Shown: positions 1-9,349, counted from the stretch's first letter. The stretch is DNA of 64,000 bases from Nitrosospira multiformis (GCF_900111585.1 NZ_FOHI01000004.1:62001-126000); one strand, 5' to 3'. Notes: a model not told the origin generated them from the sequence alone. Translations and numbers: made by a program.

Positions 1-324
1 TCATCATTGGCCCAGTTGCGCGACATCCCTTTTGATGAACTCAAGATCGATCAGGGCTTCGTGCACCGCGCCGGCACCGACGAGACGCTGCGGGCGATTT
101 ATGATGCAAGCCTCTCTCTGGCGCGGCAATTAAATATGGAAGTCGTGGCGGAAGGTGTCCAGGACCGGGAGGATTGGGATCTTCTGCGCCGCACGGGATG
201 CGATCTGGCGCAGGGGGCTTTCCTTTCGGGTCCCATGTTGCCGGAGGATGTGCCGGGCTGGATGAAACTGTGGCGGGAACGGGTTCGTACCGAGCTTTTC
301 CTGACGGAAGACGTAAGGAAATAA
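1..324 (+). CDS. EAL-domain c-di-GMP phosphodiesterase, C-terminal fragment
   Basis: The reading frame is open from the first base, so the gene begins outside the window and only about 107 residues are visible. They match the last third of an EAL domain. DELKIDQGFV is the conserved strand carrying the KID segment, VVAEGVQ is the EGV(E/Q) motif, and GCDLAQGAFLSGPM is the usual G-x4-QG-x4-P signature near the domain end. EAL domains hydrolyse cyclic di-GMP to pGpG in the cytoplasm. The N-terminal part, including the EAL motif itself and any sensor or GGDEF domain, is out of view, so catalytic competence cannot be judged. Confidence 0.85.
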   Translation, partial: SSLAQLRDIPFDELKIDQGFVHRAGTDETLRAIYDASLSLARQLNMEVVAEGVQDREDWDLLRRTGCDLAQGAFLSGPMLPEDVPGWMKLWRERVRTELFLTEDVRK

Positions 325-557
325 TCGGCAGAGCGAGGGACAGAAGCAATCTCTGCGGGAATGACGGAAGCGTCCGCAGTTTTCGAGTCTTTCATTCCAT
401 TCGCCCTGTCCTTCGAATCCGTTTGTTTGGCCCTGGCAACGATCTCTACGCTGCTAAAGGGGTTTTTTCACTCAAGTTGCGAACTGAGTGGGGAAGGTAG
501 CGGGAGTTACTATGAATACGAGATAGTCTGCTTTCTGGATGAAGCGGATGAATGAGC

Positions 558-929
558 TTATTGCATGGAATGTAATCCGATCATATTGCCCTCGGTGTCG
601 AGGACCAGGGCGATGAAACCATATTTGCCGATGGGCATTTTTTCCTTGAAAAGGCGCCCTCCATGCTCGGCAGCACGAGCGGCCTCTACCGCACAGTCTT
701 CACACTTGAAATAAACCAAGGTGCTGCTTCCGCCGGACGGGCAACCCTCCATTTTCGCTAGCGCGCCCGCTGCGCCATAGCCTTCCTCCGACATGGGGAA
801 GGCCCATAGTTCTATATCGGGGCTTGGTATCTGCTCGAGCTTTCCTTGCAGAACCCCTTCGTAGAACGTTTTTGCGCGTTCCATGTCCTGTACATAAATT
901 TCAAACCAGACGACTGGATTGGATTTCAT
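558..929 (-). CDS. VOC (glyoxalase/bleomycin-resistance fold) protein
   Basis: A 123-residue protein that begins MKSNPVVWFEIYVQDMERAKTF, the usual opening of a single VOC domain. It has the paired beta-alpha-beta-beta-beta modules (about residues 5-60 and 65-120) and ends GFIALVLDTEGNMIGLHS, where the second metal-binding Glu or its substitute normally lies. VOC proteins of this short type bind small ligands or a divalent metal in the cytoplasm; the substrate cannot be told from sequence. It is separated by about 30 bp from the next leftward gene and may be cotranscribed with it. Confidence 0.8.
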   Translation of the reverse strand: MKSNPVVWFEIYVQDMERAKTFYEGVLQGKLEQIPSPDIELWAFPMSEEGYGAAGALAKMEGCPSGGSSTLVYFKCEDCAVEAARAAEHGGRLFKEKMPIGKYGFIALVLDTEGNMIGLHSMQ

Positions 930-958
930 GGCGTTGCTCCTCGATGTTTATCATCCGG

Positions 959-1339
959 TTAAATCAATAATGCAGCCGCTACCCGTCGTTCTTCCGCCGA
1001 TAATATGTTGTAAGTGCGACAGGCGGCAGCGGTATCCATCACTTCTATGCCAATGCCGGACTCGATCAAGCTTCTGGTAAGTTGCGGATGGGGAAAACGC
1101 AATGTGGCGCCCGTTCCGAAGAGGACCATTTCCGGCTGCAGCGAGAGAATGAACTGAAAGTGTTCGGTATTGAGTTCCTCGAACGTTTTTGCCTCCCACT
1201 CTTCGATCAGGCGATCGGGTAACACGATCAGGCTATGATCGTAGCGTACGTGATTGATCATGACGTGGTCGGTTCCGTAACCGGTAAACAGGTTGTGCCC
1301 GGTAGGACCGGAAAGATGCAGTTTCACACGAGACTCCAT
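959..1339 (-). CDS. Mth938-like domain protein (DUF498/NDUFAF3 family)
   Basis: About 126 residues starting MESRVKLHLSGPTGHNLFTG. The frame can be extended 35 codons upstream, but the longer form adds a basic, low-complexity N-terminus unlike the family, so the internal ATG is preferred. The core (TFEELNTEHFQFILSLQPEMVLFGTGATLRFP) matches Mth938-like proteins, which include the mitochondrial complex I assembly factor NDUFAF3. In bacteria the biochemical role is not established. It is divergent from alaA, so the roughly 215-bp gap should carry both promoters. Confidence 0.75.
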   Translation of the reverse strand: MESRVKLHLSGPTGHNLFTGYGTDHVMINHVRYDHSLIVLPDRLIEEWEAKTFEELNTEHFQFILSLQPEMVLFGTGATLRFPHPQLTRSLIESGIGIEVMDTAAACRTYNILSAEERRVAAALLI

Positions 1340-1555
1340 TTGCGGCAGTTTAGCGGGTCGGGTAACATTACATCTTTTTCCCGTTGCGATAAAGGTTTTG
1401 CGTCGAATAAAGCGGGAACGACAGAATCTCTTGATTTTCCACACTCAACACTCGCAGGCGCTTCCGGTTACGTACTTCCATCTGAACCCGGCTTTGCACA
1501 GAGCCTTCGCTGATCTTTGCCGTAAGGCTTTTGCCACCCATCCGTCCCCTATCTG

Positions 1556-2785
1556 ATGCAGCCCATTCTCAAATCCAGCAAATTGGCCAATGTATGCTAT
1601 GACATTCGCGGACCGGTGCTTGACCGGGCGCGGCAAATGGAAGAGGAAGGGCACCGCATCATCAAGCTCAATATCGGGAATCCGGCATCATTCGGTTTCG
1701 AAGCTCCCGAAGAAATCCTGCAGGATGTGATGCATAACCTTTCCGCTGCATCCGGTTATTGCGATTCGAAAGGATTATTTGCGGCACGCAAGGCCATCAT
1801 GCATTACACGCAGGAGAAGCGTATCGAGGATGTCCGGTTGGAGGATATCTATATTGGCAACGGCGTTTCCGAACTGATCGTGATGGCGATGCAGGCGTTG
1901 TTGAATACGGGCGATGAGGTTTTGATTCCTTCACCCGATTACCCGTTGTGGACAGCAGCGGTGGTGCTGGCAGGCGGGACTCCGCGTCATTATGTGTGTG
2001 ACGAGCAATCGGGCTGGTTGCCTGATCTGGAGGATATTCGCTCGAAGGTGACCTCGAACACCCGTGCGATCGTTGTCATCAATCCGAATAATCCGACAGG
2101 CGCACTTTATCCAGACGAAGTGTTGCGTGAAATCATCGAGATTGCACGTCAGCATCAACTCATCGTCTACGCCGACGAAATCTACGACAAAGTCTTGTAC
2201 GACGATGCGACCCACACTTCGATTGCTTCCCTGGCGGATGACGTGCTGTTCGTTACATTGAACGGGTTGTCCAAGAATTATCGTGCCGCAGGATTTCGCT
2301 CGGGGTGGGCAGTGGTCTCCGGAACAAAACACTATGCCAGTGACTATATCGCTGGTCTGACCATGCTGGCCTCCATGCGGCTGTGTGCAAATGTTCCTTC
2401 GCAGTTTGGTATTCAAACGGCGTTGGGGGGGTATCAAAGCATCAAGGATCTGGTCCTGCCCACTGGTCGGCTTATGCGGCAACGCGATCTCGCCTGGAAA
2501 CTGTTGACGGAGATTCCGGGTGTATCGTGCTACAAGCCGCGGGCGGCAATGTATCTGTTCCCGCGTCTGGACCCCGCAATCTACCCGATCGAGGATGACG
2601 AGCAATTTGTGCTGGATTTGCTGCTGGAAGAGAAGGTGCTGCTGGTGCAGGGTAGCGGTTTCAACTGGCCGTATCCGGATCATTTCCGTGTTGTATTTCT
2701 ACCTAATAGTGACGACCTGACCGAAGCCATTCGCCGCGTTGGAGGTTTTTTGGCCCGCTACCGCAGGCAGCACGGAACCGGGTGA
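1556..2785 (+). CDS. alaA: Alanine aminotransferase, AlaA type
   Basis: A fold-type I PLP aminotransferase of 409 residues, close to the usual length of E. coli AlaA. The N-terminus (KSSKLANVCYDIRGPVLDRA) is strongly AlaA-like. The PLP site is complete: NPNNPTG at 176-182, the cofactor-nitrogen Asp in YADEIYD at about 207, the Schiff-base lysine K240 in GLSKNYR, and the phosphate-binding Arg in GFRSGW. It should transfer an amino group from glutamate to pyruvate in the cytosol. The gene leads a same-strand block with hom and thrC, an order I recall from Nitrosomonadaceae. No strong Shine-Dalgarno sequence precedes the ATG. Confidence 0.9.
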   Translation: MQPILKSSKLANVCYDIRGPVLDRARQMEEEGHRIIKLNIGNPASFGFEAPEEILQDVMHNLSAASGYCDSKGLFAARKAIMHYTQEKRIEDVRLEDIYIGNGVSELIVMAMQALLNTGDEVLIPSPDYPLWTAAVVLAGGTPRHYVCDEQSGWLPDLEDIRSKVTSNTRAIVVINPNNPTGALYPDEVLREIIEIARQHQLIVYADEIYDKVLYDDATHTSIASLADDVLFVTLNGLSKNYRAAGFRSGWAVVSGTKHYASDYIAGLTMLASMRLCANVPSQFGIQTALGGYQSIKDLVLPTGRLMRQRDLAWKLLTEIPGVSCYKPRAAMYLFPRLDPAIYPIEDDEQFVLDLLLEEKVLLVQGSGFNWPYPDHFRVVFLPNSDDLTEAIRRVGGFLARYRRQHGTG

Positions 2786-2885
2786 GGCGAACCCAACTTC
2801 TGTAAACGAGAACGCTGCGTACGAACAAAAGTCCCTTTCAGCAAATATGGCAAATATGTCCGAAAAATTCATCATTACCGAAGAT

Positions 2886-4205
2886 ATGAAACCTATCAAC
2901 GTGGGCCTGTTGGGGGCAGGCACTGTCGGCAGCGGTACGTTCGCCGTGCTCAAACGCAACCAGGAAGAGATCACTCGGCGCGCCGGCCGCAGTATCGTCG
3001 TTCGCATGATTGCTGATCGAGAGGAAGAGAAGGCCCGCCAGATCGCAGGCGACGATGATGTCATCGTCACGCGCGATGCGAATGAAGTAGTGATGAATCC
3101 CGATATCGATATCGTGGTCGAACTGATCGGCGGCTACACCGCGGCCAAGGACCTGATACTGAAGGCCATCGAGAATGGCAAGCATGTCATTACCGCCAAC
3201 AAGGCATTACTTGCTTCACATGGGACCGAAATCTTCGCCGCGGCGCAGAAAAAAGGCGTGATGGTGGCATTCGAAGCAGCGGTGGCCGGGGGCATTCCTA
3301 TCATCAAGGCTCTGCGTGAGGGGCTGACTGCCAACCGCATCGAGTGGATTGCCGGCATCATCAATGGCACGAGCAACTTCATCCTCTCGGAAATGCGGGA
3401 TAAGGGGTTGACGTTCGAAACCGTATTGAAGCAGGCGCAAAAACTGGGCTATGCCGAGGCCGATCCCACTTTTGACATCGAAGGTATCGATGCGGCGCAT
3501 AAACTCACGATCATGGCCTCGATTGCTTTTGGCATTCCGATGCAATTTGACAAGGTATATACCGAGGGTATAACGAAATTGACCCGCGAGGATATCCGGT
3601 ATGCGGAGGAGCTGGGTTATCGCATCAAGCTGTTGGGCATTACGAAACGTACGTCCGGAGGAATTGAGTTGCGTGTGCATCCGACACTCATCCCTGCTCG
3701 CAGGCTGATCGCCAATGTCGAGGGTGTCATGAATGCCATCGTGGTGAGAGGCGATGCAGTAGGCTCTACCCTCTATTATGGTCCGGGAGCGGGCGCTGAA
3801 CCTACAGGGAGTTCAGTCGTGGCAGACCTGGTGGATGTAACTCGCATGCACACAGCCGATCCCAAGCACCGCGTTCCTCATCTCGCCTTCCAGCCAGGCC
3901 GCCTGTCGGATACGCCGATCCTCACGATGGACGAGGTGGAAACGTCTTATTACCTGCGGCTGCGGGTCATGGACAAACCCGGCGCCCTGGCCGATATCAC
4001 GCGTGTGCTTGCCGACCTCGGCATTTCCATCGAAGCCATGATGCAGAAAGAGCCAAGCGAAGGCGAAGATCAGGTGGATATCATTATGCTCACGCATTTG
4101 GCGGTGGAAAGAAACGTTAACGATGCTATTGCCCGAATAAAGCGATTGTCCATAACGACCGGCAAGGTGACACGCATCCGACTGGAGCATCTGGGCAGCA
4201 AATGA
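2886..4205 (+). CDS. hom: Homoserine dehydrogenase
   Basis: A 439-residue NAD(P)-dependent enzyme that reduces aspartate semialdehyde to homoserine, the branch point to threonine and methionine. The Rossmann motif GAGTVG lies at 10-15. ITANKALLASHG, GIINGTSNFIL and the YAEADPTFDIEGIDAAHKL catalytic segment (Asp and Lys) follow. The last 90 residues form an ACT domain (YYLRLRVMDKPGALADITRVL), the usual threonine-sensing module. The frame is open 49 codons upstream, but family members start at MKPINVGLLGAG. It lies 100 bp after alaA and 158 bp before thrC, consistent with one operon for threonine synthesis. Confidence 0.93.
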   Translation: MKPINVGLLGAGTVGSGTFAVLKRNQEEITRRAGRSIVVRMIADREEEKARQIAGDDDVIVTRDANEVVMNPDIDIVVELIGGYTAAKDLILKAIENGKHVITANKALLASHGTEIFAAAQKKGVMVAFEAAVAGGIPIIKALREGLTANRIEWIAGIINGTSNFILSEMRDKGLTFETVLKQAQKLGYAEADPTFDIEGIDAAHKLTIMASIAFGIPMQFDKVYTEGITKLTREDIRYAEELGYRIKLLGITKRTSGGIELRVHPTLIPARRLIANVEGVMNAIVVRGDAVGSTLYYGPGAGAEPTGSSVVADLVDVTRMHTADPKHRVPHLAFQPGRLSDTPILTMDEVETSYYLRLRVMDKPGALADITRVLADLGISIEAMMQKEPSEGEDQVDIIMLTHLAVERNVNDAIARIKRLSITTGKVTRIRLEHLGSK

Positions 4206-4363
4206 TTGACGATTGCCATTTCCGATCGTGGCTAATATCCGCTATTGTCCGGGATAAGATCACTGACATTTCCAGAGCAAACTCATCAGTCACATGGCGG
4301 ATAGCGAGATGAATTGCTTCACTTTTACCTTTTTGCGAGTTTGTACAAGGCGGATTTAGGATA

Positions 4364-5797
4364 ATGCTCTATATTTCCACTCGTGGCGGCATGCCGCCTA
4401 AAAAGTTCTCCAGGATTCTTCTGGGTGGCCTTGCTCCGGATGGTGGTCTGACGATGCCGGAAACCTATTCCAGGTTCGATGACGCAGAATTGCAGGAACT
4501 GCGGGGCATGGGTTACCCGGAACTTGCGTTCGAGATCCTTTCGCGTTTTGCGGATGACATTCCTGCTCCGGACCTGCGCGCCATCATTGCGCGAACCTAT
4601 ACCGCCCAGTCGTTTCAAAACGATGAAATCACGCCGCTTAAAACCCTGGAACCGGGGCTGCACATACTCGGTTTGTCGAATGGCCCGACGCTGGCCTTCA
4701 AGGATATCGCCCTGCAATTGCTGGGCAACCTGTTCGAGTACGCGTTGGACAAGAGTGGTGAGCAACTGAATATCCTCGGTGCAACTTCCGGCGATACCGG
4801 GCCGAGCGCAGAGTATGCCATGCGGGGCAAGCGCGGCATTCGTGTGTTCATGCTTTCGCCGCATGGAAAAATGAGCCCGTTCCAGACAGCTCAAATGTTT
4901 TCCCTGCATGATCCGAATATTTTCAATATCGCCATTCGTGGCGTGTTCGACGATTGCCAGGACATTATCAAGGCTGTCAGTAATGATTATGCGTTCAAGC
5001 AGAAATACCGCATTGGTACGGTTAATTCCATAAACTGGGCGCGCATTGCGGCTCAGATCGTTTATTACTTCAAAGGTTATTTTGCCGCTACCCGCTCGAA
5101 TACAGAGCAGGTATCTTTCGCCGTCCCATCGGGAAATTTCGGCAACATTTGCGCAGGGCATGTGGCGCGCATGATGGGTCTGCCTATCAAAAAGCTGATA
5201 CTTGCCACCAATGAAAATGATGTGCTGGACGAATTTTTCCGGACGGGACATTATCGCCCGCGCACAACCACCGAGACCGTCCAGACCAGTAGCCCTTCAA
5301 TGGATATCTCCAAGGCCTCGAACTTCGAGCGCTTCATTTTCGACTTGACTGGAAGGGATGCCGCCAAAGTGAAGGAATTATGGCAGGCAGTAGATGAGGG
5401 CGGGGCCTTTGATCTCGCCAATACGTCTCTGTGGGAGAGAATCGAAGACTTCGGTCTTGTGTCAGGGACCAGCAGTCATGCAGATCGAATCGCAACCATC
5501 CGTCAGGTGCATGACCGGTATGGCTTGGTTATAGACCCGCATACAGCTGATGGTGTGAAAGCGGGATTGGAACATCGTGACGCCAATGTGCCGCTGATCT
5601 GCCTTGAAACGGCATTGCCCGTCAAATTCTCGGCAAGTATTGTCGAGGCGATCGGACATGAGCCTGCGCGTCCGGCAGGGTATGAAAATATTGAAGAAAA
5701 AGCGCAGCGTTATGTAGTCATGGATGCTGACGCAGGGGCGGTCAAGGCGTTTATTGTGGAGCAGGCGGGGCAGACCCAAACCGCGGCTGCGGTATAA
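4364..5797 (+). CDS. thrC: Threonine synthase
   Basis: A 477-residue PLP enzyme that converts O-phosphohomoserine to threonine. The start MLYISTRGG is the characteristic opening of the bacterial ThrC family. The Schiff-base lysine is K113 in NGPTLAFKDIA, followed by the phosphate-binding GATSGDTGPSAEYAM loop and the conserved VPSGNFGNICAG segment. Length is normal for the long proteobacterial type. It completes the alaA-hom-thrC block. A hairpin with a T-rich tail about 105 bp downstream is a plausible terminator. Confidence 0.94.
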   Translation: MLYISTRGGMPPKKFSRILLGGLAPDGGLTMPETYSRFDDAELQELRGMGYPELAFEILSRFADDIPAPDLRAIIARTYTAQSFQNDEITPLKTLEPGLHILGLSNGPTLAFKDIALQLLGNLFEYALDKSGEQLNILGATSGDTGPSAEYAMRGKRGIRVFMLSPHGKMSPFQTAQMFSLHDPNIFNIAIRGVFDDCQDIIKAVSNDYAFKQKYRIGTVNSINWARIAAQIVYYFKGYFAATRSNTEQVSFAVPSGNFGNICAGHVARMMGLPIKKLILATNENDVLDEFFRTGHYRPRTTTETVQTSSPSMDISKASNFERFIFDLTGRDAAKVKELWQAVDEGGAFDLANTSLWERIEDFGLVSGTSSHADRIATIRQVHDRYGLVIDPHTADGVKAGLEHRDANVPLICLETALPVKFSASIVEAIGHEPARPAGYENIEEKAQRYVVMDADAGAVKAFIVEQAGQTQTAAAV

Positions 5798-5902
5798 ATT
5801 AGCGATGAGACGGGAGGGGGAGCGCCAGTAAATATAAGCGCGGGCGACAGCATCGCCCTCTATTCCACCTTCCTTCGGCAGATTCAGGACGAACAACGAC
5901 AG

Positions 5903-5927
5903 GAAGGGGCTGCCCTTCTTATTATTC
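5903..5927 (+). terminator. Candidate intrinsic terminator of thrC
   Basis: The stem GAAGGG / CCCTTC with a 4-base loop is followed by TTATTATT on the plus strand. It overlaps the stop codon of the convergent gene. A second hairpin (GGGCGA/TCGCCC, 5842-5858) lies just upstream. Confidence 0.55.
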
Positions 5928-6698
5928 ACGCTGCTTTTCGGCTGCAGCAAGAAAATCATCCAGTATGGGACCGGAATCGAGCAGGTCTGTGGCGGGGCCA
6001 TGAAATTCGGGATGCCATTGGAATCCCGTCACGTAGCTATCTCCATGCATACGTATTGCTTCGATGATGCCGTCAGACTCGGACACTGCCTCGACCATGG
6101 AATCCCGTCCCAGTTCCTTGATTGCCTGATGATGTATGCTGTTGACAAGATGTTGGTAGCGATTGCCGTAGAGCTTCGCCAACCGGGAATTTTCTTCAAT
6201 CAGCAATGCATGCCGATGCTGGTCATACAACACTGCATCCACGTGTATGATGCATTCCGGGCGATCCGTCGCGATATCCTGGTACAGGCTTCCACCCAAT
6301 GCGACATTGATGAGCTGGAGCCCGCGGCAGATACCCAATACGGGTTTTCTTTGTACCACACATTCCCAGAAAAGCTCCATTTCGTAAAGATCACGCACCC
6401 GGTCGCCGGACCACTCCGGCCGCTGAGGTGTTTCACCGTAGGAAACGGGAGATACGTCCGCACCACCTTGCAGCACCAGGCCGTCGATTTCCCGGACGTA
6501 GTCGCTTATGCGCACATGAGAACGCTCGACGCCACCGGTTTCTATTGCTGGCAACATGAATGCCAGCGCTCGTCGGCGCATGATCCAGTGGGCCACGGTC
6601 TGTTCAAGGTATTGCAGGGTTTTATTGCGAAAACCCAGTTCAAGGGGCGGTTGATGCAGGATACGGGGTGACAGGCCGATACGCAACGGGCGGGGCAT
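5922..6698 (-). CDS. Class I glutamine amidotransferase-like gamma-glutamyl hydrolase (peptidase C26, PuuD type)
   Basis: A 258-residue C26 hydrolase with a visible triad. The nucleophile is C124 in LGICRGLQ, and H229 and E231 lie in GFQWHPEF. The oxyanion segment LVLQGGADVSP is at about 74-84. The family cleaves gamma-glutamyl bonds, for example gamma-glutamyl-GABA in putrescine breakdown, in the cytoplasm. It lies 205 bp after ybdK on the same strand, so a gamma-glutamyl-forming ligase and a gamma-glutamyl hydrolase are neighbours. No other puu genes are nearby, so the putrescine role is uncertain. Confidence 0.85.
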   Translation of the reverse strand: MPRPLRIGLSPRILHQPPLELGFRNKTLQYLEQTVAHWIMRRRALAFMLPAIETGGVERSHVRISDYVREIDGLVLQGGADVSPVSYGETPQRPEWSGDRVRDLYEMELFWECVVQRKPVLGICRGLQLINVALGGSLYQDIATDRPECIIHVDAVLYDQHRHALLIEENSRLAKLYGNRYQHLVNSIHHQAIKELGRDSMVEAVSESDGIIEAIRMHGDSYVTGFQWHPEFHGPATDLLDSGPILDDFLAAAEKQRE

Positions 6699-6903
6699 CT
6701 CAGGTAACGAATAAGTCCTCAGAAATATAAATGTAATTAGATTTTGGAATTTCCGCGGTGTTCTTCGTTACATATAAGATACCTGAATAACTTTGCGTCC
6801 TCCTTTGCCTGGGGGCAATCGAGCCGACGTTGCGCTACTTTGTTCCGCTGGTTTTTCTCAGCGATCCATATCTAACTGACAGTTTAGACATTCCTCACGG
6901 AAA

Positions 6904-8019
6904 TCAGTTTCCCATCCATAATTCGGCTTGCAATTGCATGACGTCGGCAAGGTTGTGCTCGCTTGCATAAGCCCTGCGCTGCCAGCTTGTGCCGTTACCG
7001 ACGATGAGTATTTCGCGGATGCGTTCCATCGCTTCCACCGCGTGCAGTTCTCTTGCATGGTCGGAAATGTGTTCAAGCATCTCCATTATATCTTCCCGGA
7101 TACTACGTTGTTGATGGGTACGAGGATCGATAAAGACGCCTTCCAGGCCAAAGCGGCATGCCTGGAAGCGATTGAACGTATACACCAGATAGTCATCCTC
7201 TTCGGGCGCCATACGCTGCTCCACCATGATGTATCTGGACATTGCCTGAATATAGCAGGCAATGGAGGCCGCAATCTCGACTGTAAGGGGCGTGTCGCAC
7301 ACTCTCACCTCAATGGTACCGAACTCGGGCTTTGGCCTTATATCCCAGTAAAAATCTTTCATGGATTCGACCACTCCCGTTCCCGTCATTTTGGCGAAAA
7401 ATTTTTCGAAATCGTTCCAGCGCAATACGAACGGAGCCCGCCCACTTAATGGGAAGGAAAAAACGGAGTTCAATCGCGCAGAGGCAAAACCGGTATCATG
7501 TCCCTGCACGAACGGCGAACTGGCTGACAGAGCAATAAAATGCGGAATGTAGCGCGAGAGCATGTGCATCAGATGCAGCGCTTCGTCCGGCCCGGGACAG
7601 CCGATGTGTACATGCTGCCCGAATATCGTGAATTGTTTTGCGAGGTAGCCGTACAGCTCCGAGAGGTAATGAAAGCGCGGCGCATCGAAAATCTTCTGCT
7701 CACTCCAATGCTGGAACGGGTGGGTGCCTCCACCTGCAACAGCGACGTTGAGAAAACATCCGGCCTCGGAAACCACATCCCGCAGGGCACGCAGTTCCGT
7801 CACCAGTCCAGCATATTCCTGCTGCACCGAGGTGTTGATCTCTATCATGCTGCGCGTCATCTCCGGTTTGATTTCCCCGGGATGAGTGCGTTTTGCTACG
7901 CGGCGCAAAATCTCGGGTGCAGAGGGGGCAAGGTTGTAATCGTTGCAGCCGAGCAATTGCAGTTCAAGCTCCACTCCTATGCTCAGGGGACGGGAGGGCG
8001 CGAAGGGCATCAGGCTCAT
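6904..8019 (-). CDS. ybdK: Putative glutamate-cysteine ligase 2 / carboxylate-amine ligase, YbdK family
   Basis: About 371 residues, the usual YbdK length, beginning MSLMPFAPSRPLSIGVELELQ. The conserved IGVE(L/E)E strand carries metal-binding glutamates, followed by EINTSVQ, FGQHVHIGCPGPDEAL and the WDIRPKPEFGTIEVRVCDTP segment typical of GCS2 ligases. YbdK has weak glutamate-cysteine ligase activity in vitro; its natural substrate is unknown. The frame is open 28 codons further upstream into the antiporter gene, but a 14-bp duplication at the junction favours this ATG. It is the second gene of a leftward pair with the antiporter and is probably translationally coupled to it. Confidence 0.88.
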   Translation of the reverse strand: MSLMPFAPSRPLSIGVELELQLLGCNDYNLAPSAPEILRRVAKRTHPGEIKPEMTRSMIEINTSVQQEYAGLVTELRALRDVVSEAGCFLNVAVAGGGTHPFQHWSEQKIFDAPRFHYLSELYGYLAKQFTIFGQHVHIGCPGPDEALHLMHMLSRYIPHFIALSASSPFVQGHDTGFASARLNSVFSFPLSGRAPFVLRWNDFEKFFAKMTGTGVVESMKDFYWDIRPKPEFGTIEVRVCDTPLTVEIAASIACYIQAMSRYIMVEQRMAPEEDDYLVYTFNRFQACRFGLEGVFIDPRTHQQRSIREDIMEMLEHISDHARELHAVEAMERIREILIVGNGTSWQRRAYASEHNLADVMQLQAELWMGN

Positions 8020-8034
8020 GGCATCAGGCTCATG
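8007..8034. repeat. 14-bp perfect tandem duplication at the antiporter/ybdK junction
   Basis: GCATCAGGCTCATG occurs twice head to tail. Each copy contains TCAT, which reads ATGA on the minus strand. The right copy holds the antiporter stop and the left copy holds the ybdK start. Confidence 0.95.
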
Positions 8035-9238
8035 TTTTCTTTTCCGGTGTTTCTCCGGCTCTTCGCAGGGCAACTTGCACCAGAACAGGTCCGGCCAATT
8101 CAAGTATGACGATCCAGTTCATCAGCACCATTCCAAGGCCGAACGCGAATTCGGGAAAATCGATTGCAGTATCCATTGTCAGCAGAAGCGCCACACTTGA
8201 CATGGGGACTAGTGCAATACCGAGGGATATCGCCTGACGCCAGCCAATGCCGCTATGGGTTGCCAGCGGTAGCACGGCCAGCAGTTTGGCTATGATTCGT
8301 ACGACGATAAGTAGCAGAACCAGTAAGAAGCCATCCCGCAAGCCTCTGAGATCAGCTGCAAGACCATTCGCGATAAACATCAATACCACCAGAACAGCGC
8401 CCGCGGAGCCGAAGTGCGGTGGGAACGTACGGGTGTGTTTGCGCTGGTAGCGGGTGATTAATCCGGCAGCAAGCAGGACAAGGATCGGGCTAAGCCTGAG
8501 CGTCGAGGCCATGATGGTGGCAAAGGCGATCATGCCGAACAGGATGAAGGAAAAAGTTTCCTCGTGCTGCCCCAAGTGGTGATGGATGCGTTCGAAGGTA
8601 ATACCGAACAACCATGCCAGCAACGCGGAGCCGCCGAGGAGATAGAGTGGAGCGAATATGGTATGTACGAAGCTCGTGCCCGCCTGACCGTGCATGACAG
8701 CAACCGCCAGCTTGTGGAAAATCACCGCATAGATGGTGTTGAGCGCTGTCATGAGCAAGAGCCGATCGGTTACCTGACCCTGAGCGCGAGATTCCGTTAC
8801 CGTGCGTACTATGATAGCGGGCGAGGTTGCGATTGCGATGGTTGCAACGATGGCAGCGGCAGTGCTGGTAACATTAACCCATACCAACACCGAGAAGACA
8901 ACCGCAAAAGTAGTGATGGCTTCGAGAAGGCTGGTGCCTGCAAGCCATGGGTTGGCTTTCAGCCAGCGCAGATTGACCTTGCTGCCCAACTCAAACAGGA
9001 GAATCCCAAGTGCGAGATCAACCACCAGACGCCACTCGTTCACAGGGAGTTGAGGGATAAATCCCAATCCACCTGGTCCCAATACCACACCAATGCCGAT
9101 ATAGCCAACTATCCGGGGGAGCCTCAGATGACGTACCATCGCTTCGCCCAGAAGTACGGCGACAACGAGTGTGAGCGCCAGCCACAGCGCTGGACTGATT
9201 TGAAGCGGCCAGGCTGGAAGATAATCAGACCAGGTCAT
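8030..9238 (-). CDS. Cation:proton antiporter, CPA2 (KefB/Na+-H+ exchanger) family
   Basis: A 402-residue integral inner-membrane protein with about 12 hydrophobic helices and no cytoplasmic TrkA domain. The N-terminal HLRLPRIVGYIGIGVVLGPGGLG segment is the classic CPA2 motif. The later helix IATSPAIIVRTVTES corresponds to the ion-binding unwound helix, although the usual paired acidic residue there is not obvious. Members exchange Na+ or K+ for H+. The ATG lies next to a TTATGATCA context with only a weak ribosome site. It is the first gene of the pair with ybdK. The ion specificity is not readable from sequence. Confidence 0.82.
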   Translation of the reverse strand: MTWSDYLPAWPLQISPALWLALTLVVAVLLGEAMVRHLRLPRIVGYIGIGVVLGPGGLGFIPQLPVNEWRLVVDLALGILLFELGSKVNLRWLKANPWLAGTSLLEAITTFAVVFSVLVWVNVTSTAAAIVATIAIATSPAIIVRTVTESRAQGQVTDRLLLMTALNTIYAVIFHKLAVAVMHGQAGTSFVHTIFAPLYLLGGSALLAWLFGITFERIHHHLGQHEETFSFILFGMIAFATIMASTLRLSPILVLLAAGLITRYQRKHTRTFPPHFGSAGAVLVVLMFIANGLAADLRGLRDGFLLVLLLIVVRIIAKLLAVLPLATHSGIGWRQAISLGIALVPMSSVALLLTMDTAIDFPEFAFGLGMVLMNWIVILELAGPVLVQVALRRAGETPEKKT

Positions 9239-9349
9239 GCGTTATGATCAAATACTCCTGAGAATGAAGAATCAGCATGAGATTCATCCGACCGTTGTAA
9301 ACGTTACTGTAAGCCACATCGATGCCTCCTTCGGGCAAATGCGGGTATT

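Noticed and set aside
469-490. CACTCA/TGAGTG hairpin as terminator of the VOC-gene transcript
   Set aside because: The T-run lies on the wrong side for either strand, so an intrinsic terminator is not supported.
1931-2683. 250-codon open frame antisense to alaA
   Set aside because: It mirrors the alaA codons, has no recognisable domain, and alaA is complete with all catalytic residues.
4325-5251. 308-codon open frame antisense to thrC
   Set aside because: Low-complexity His/Arg-rich translation without motifs; thrC on the other strand is certain.
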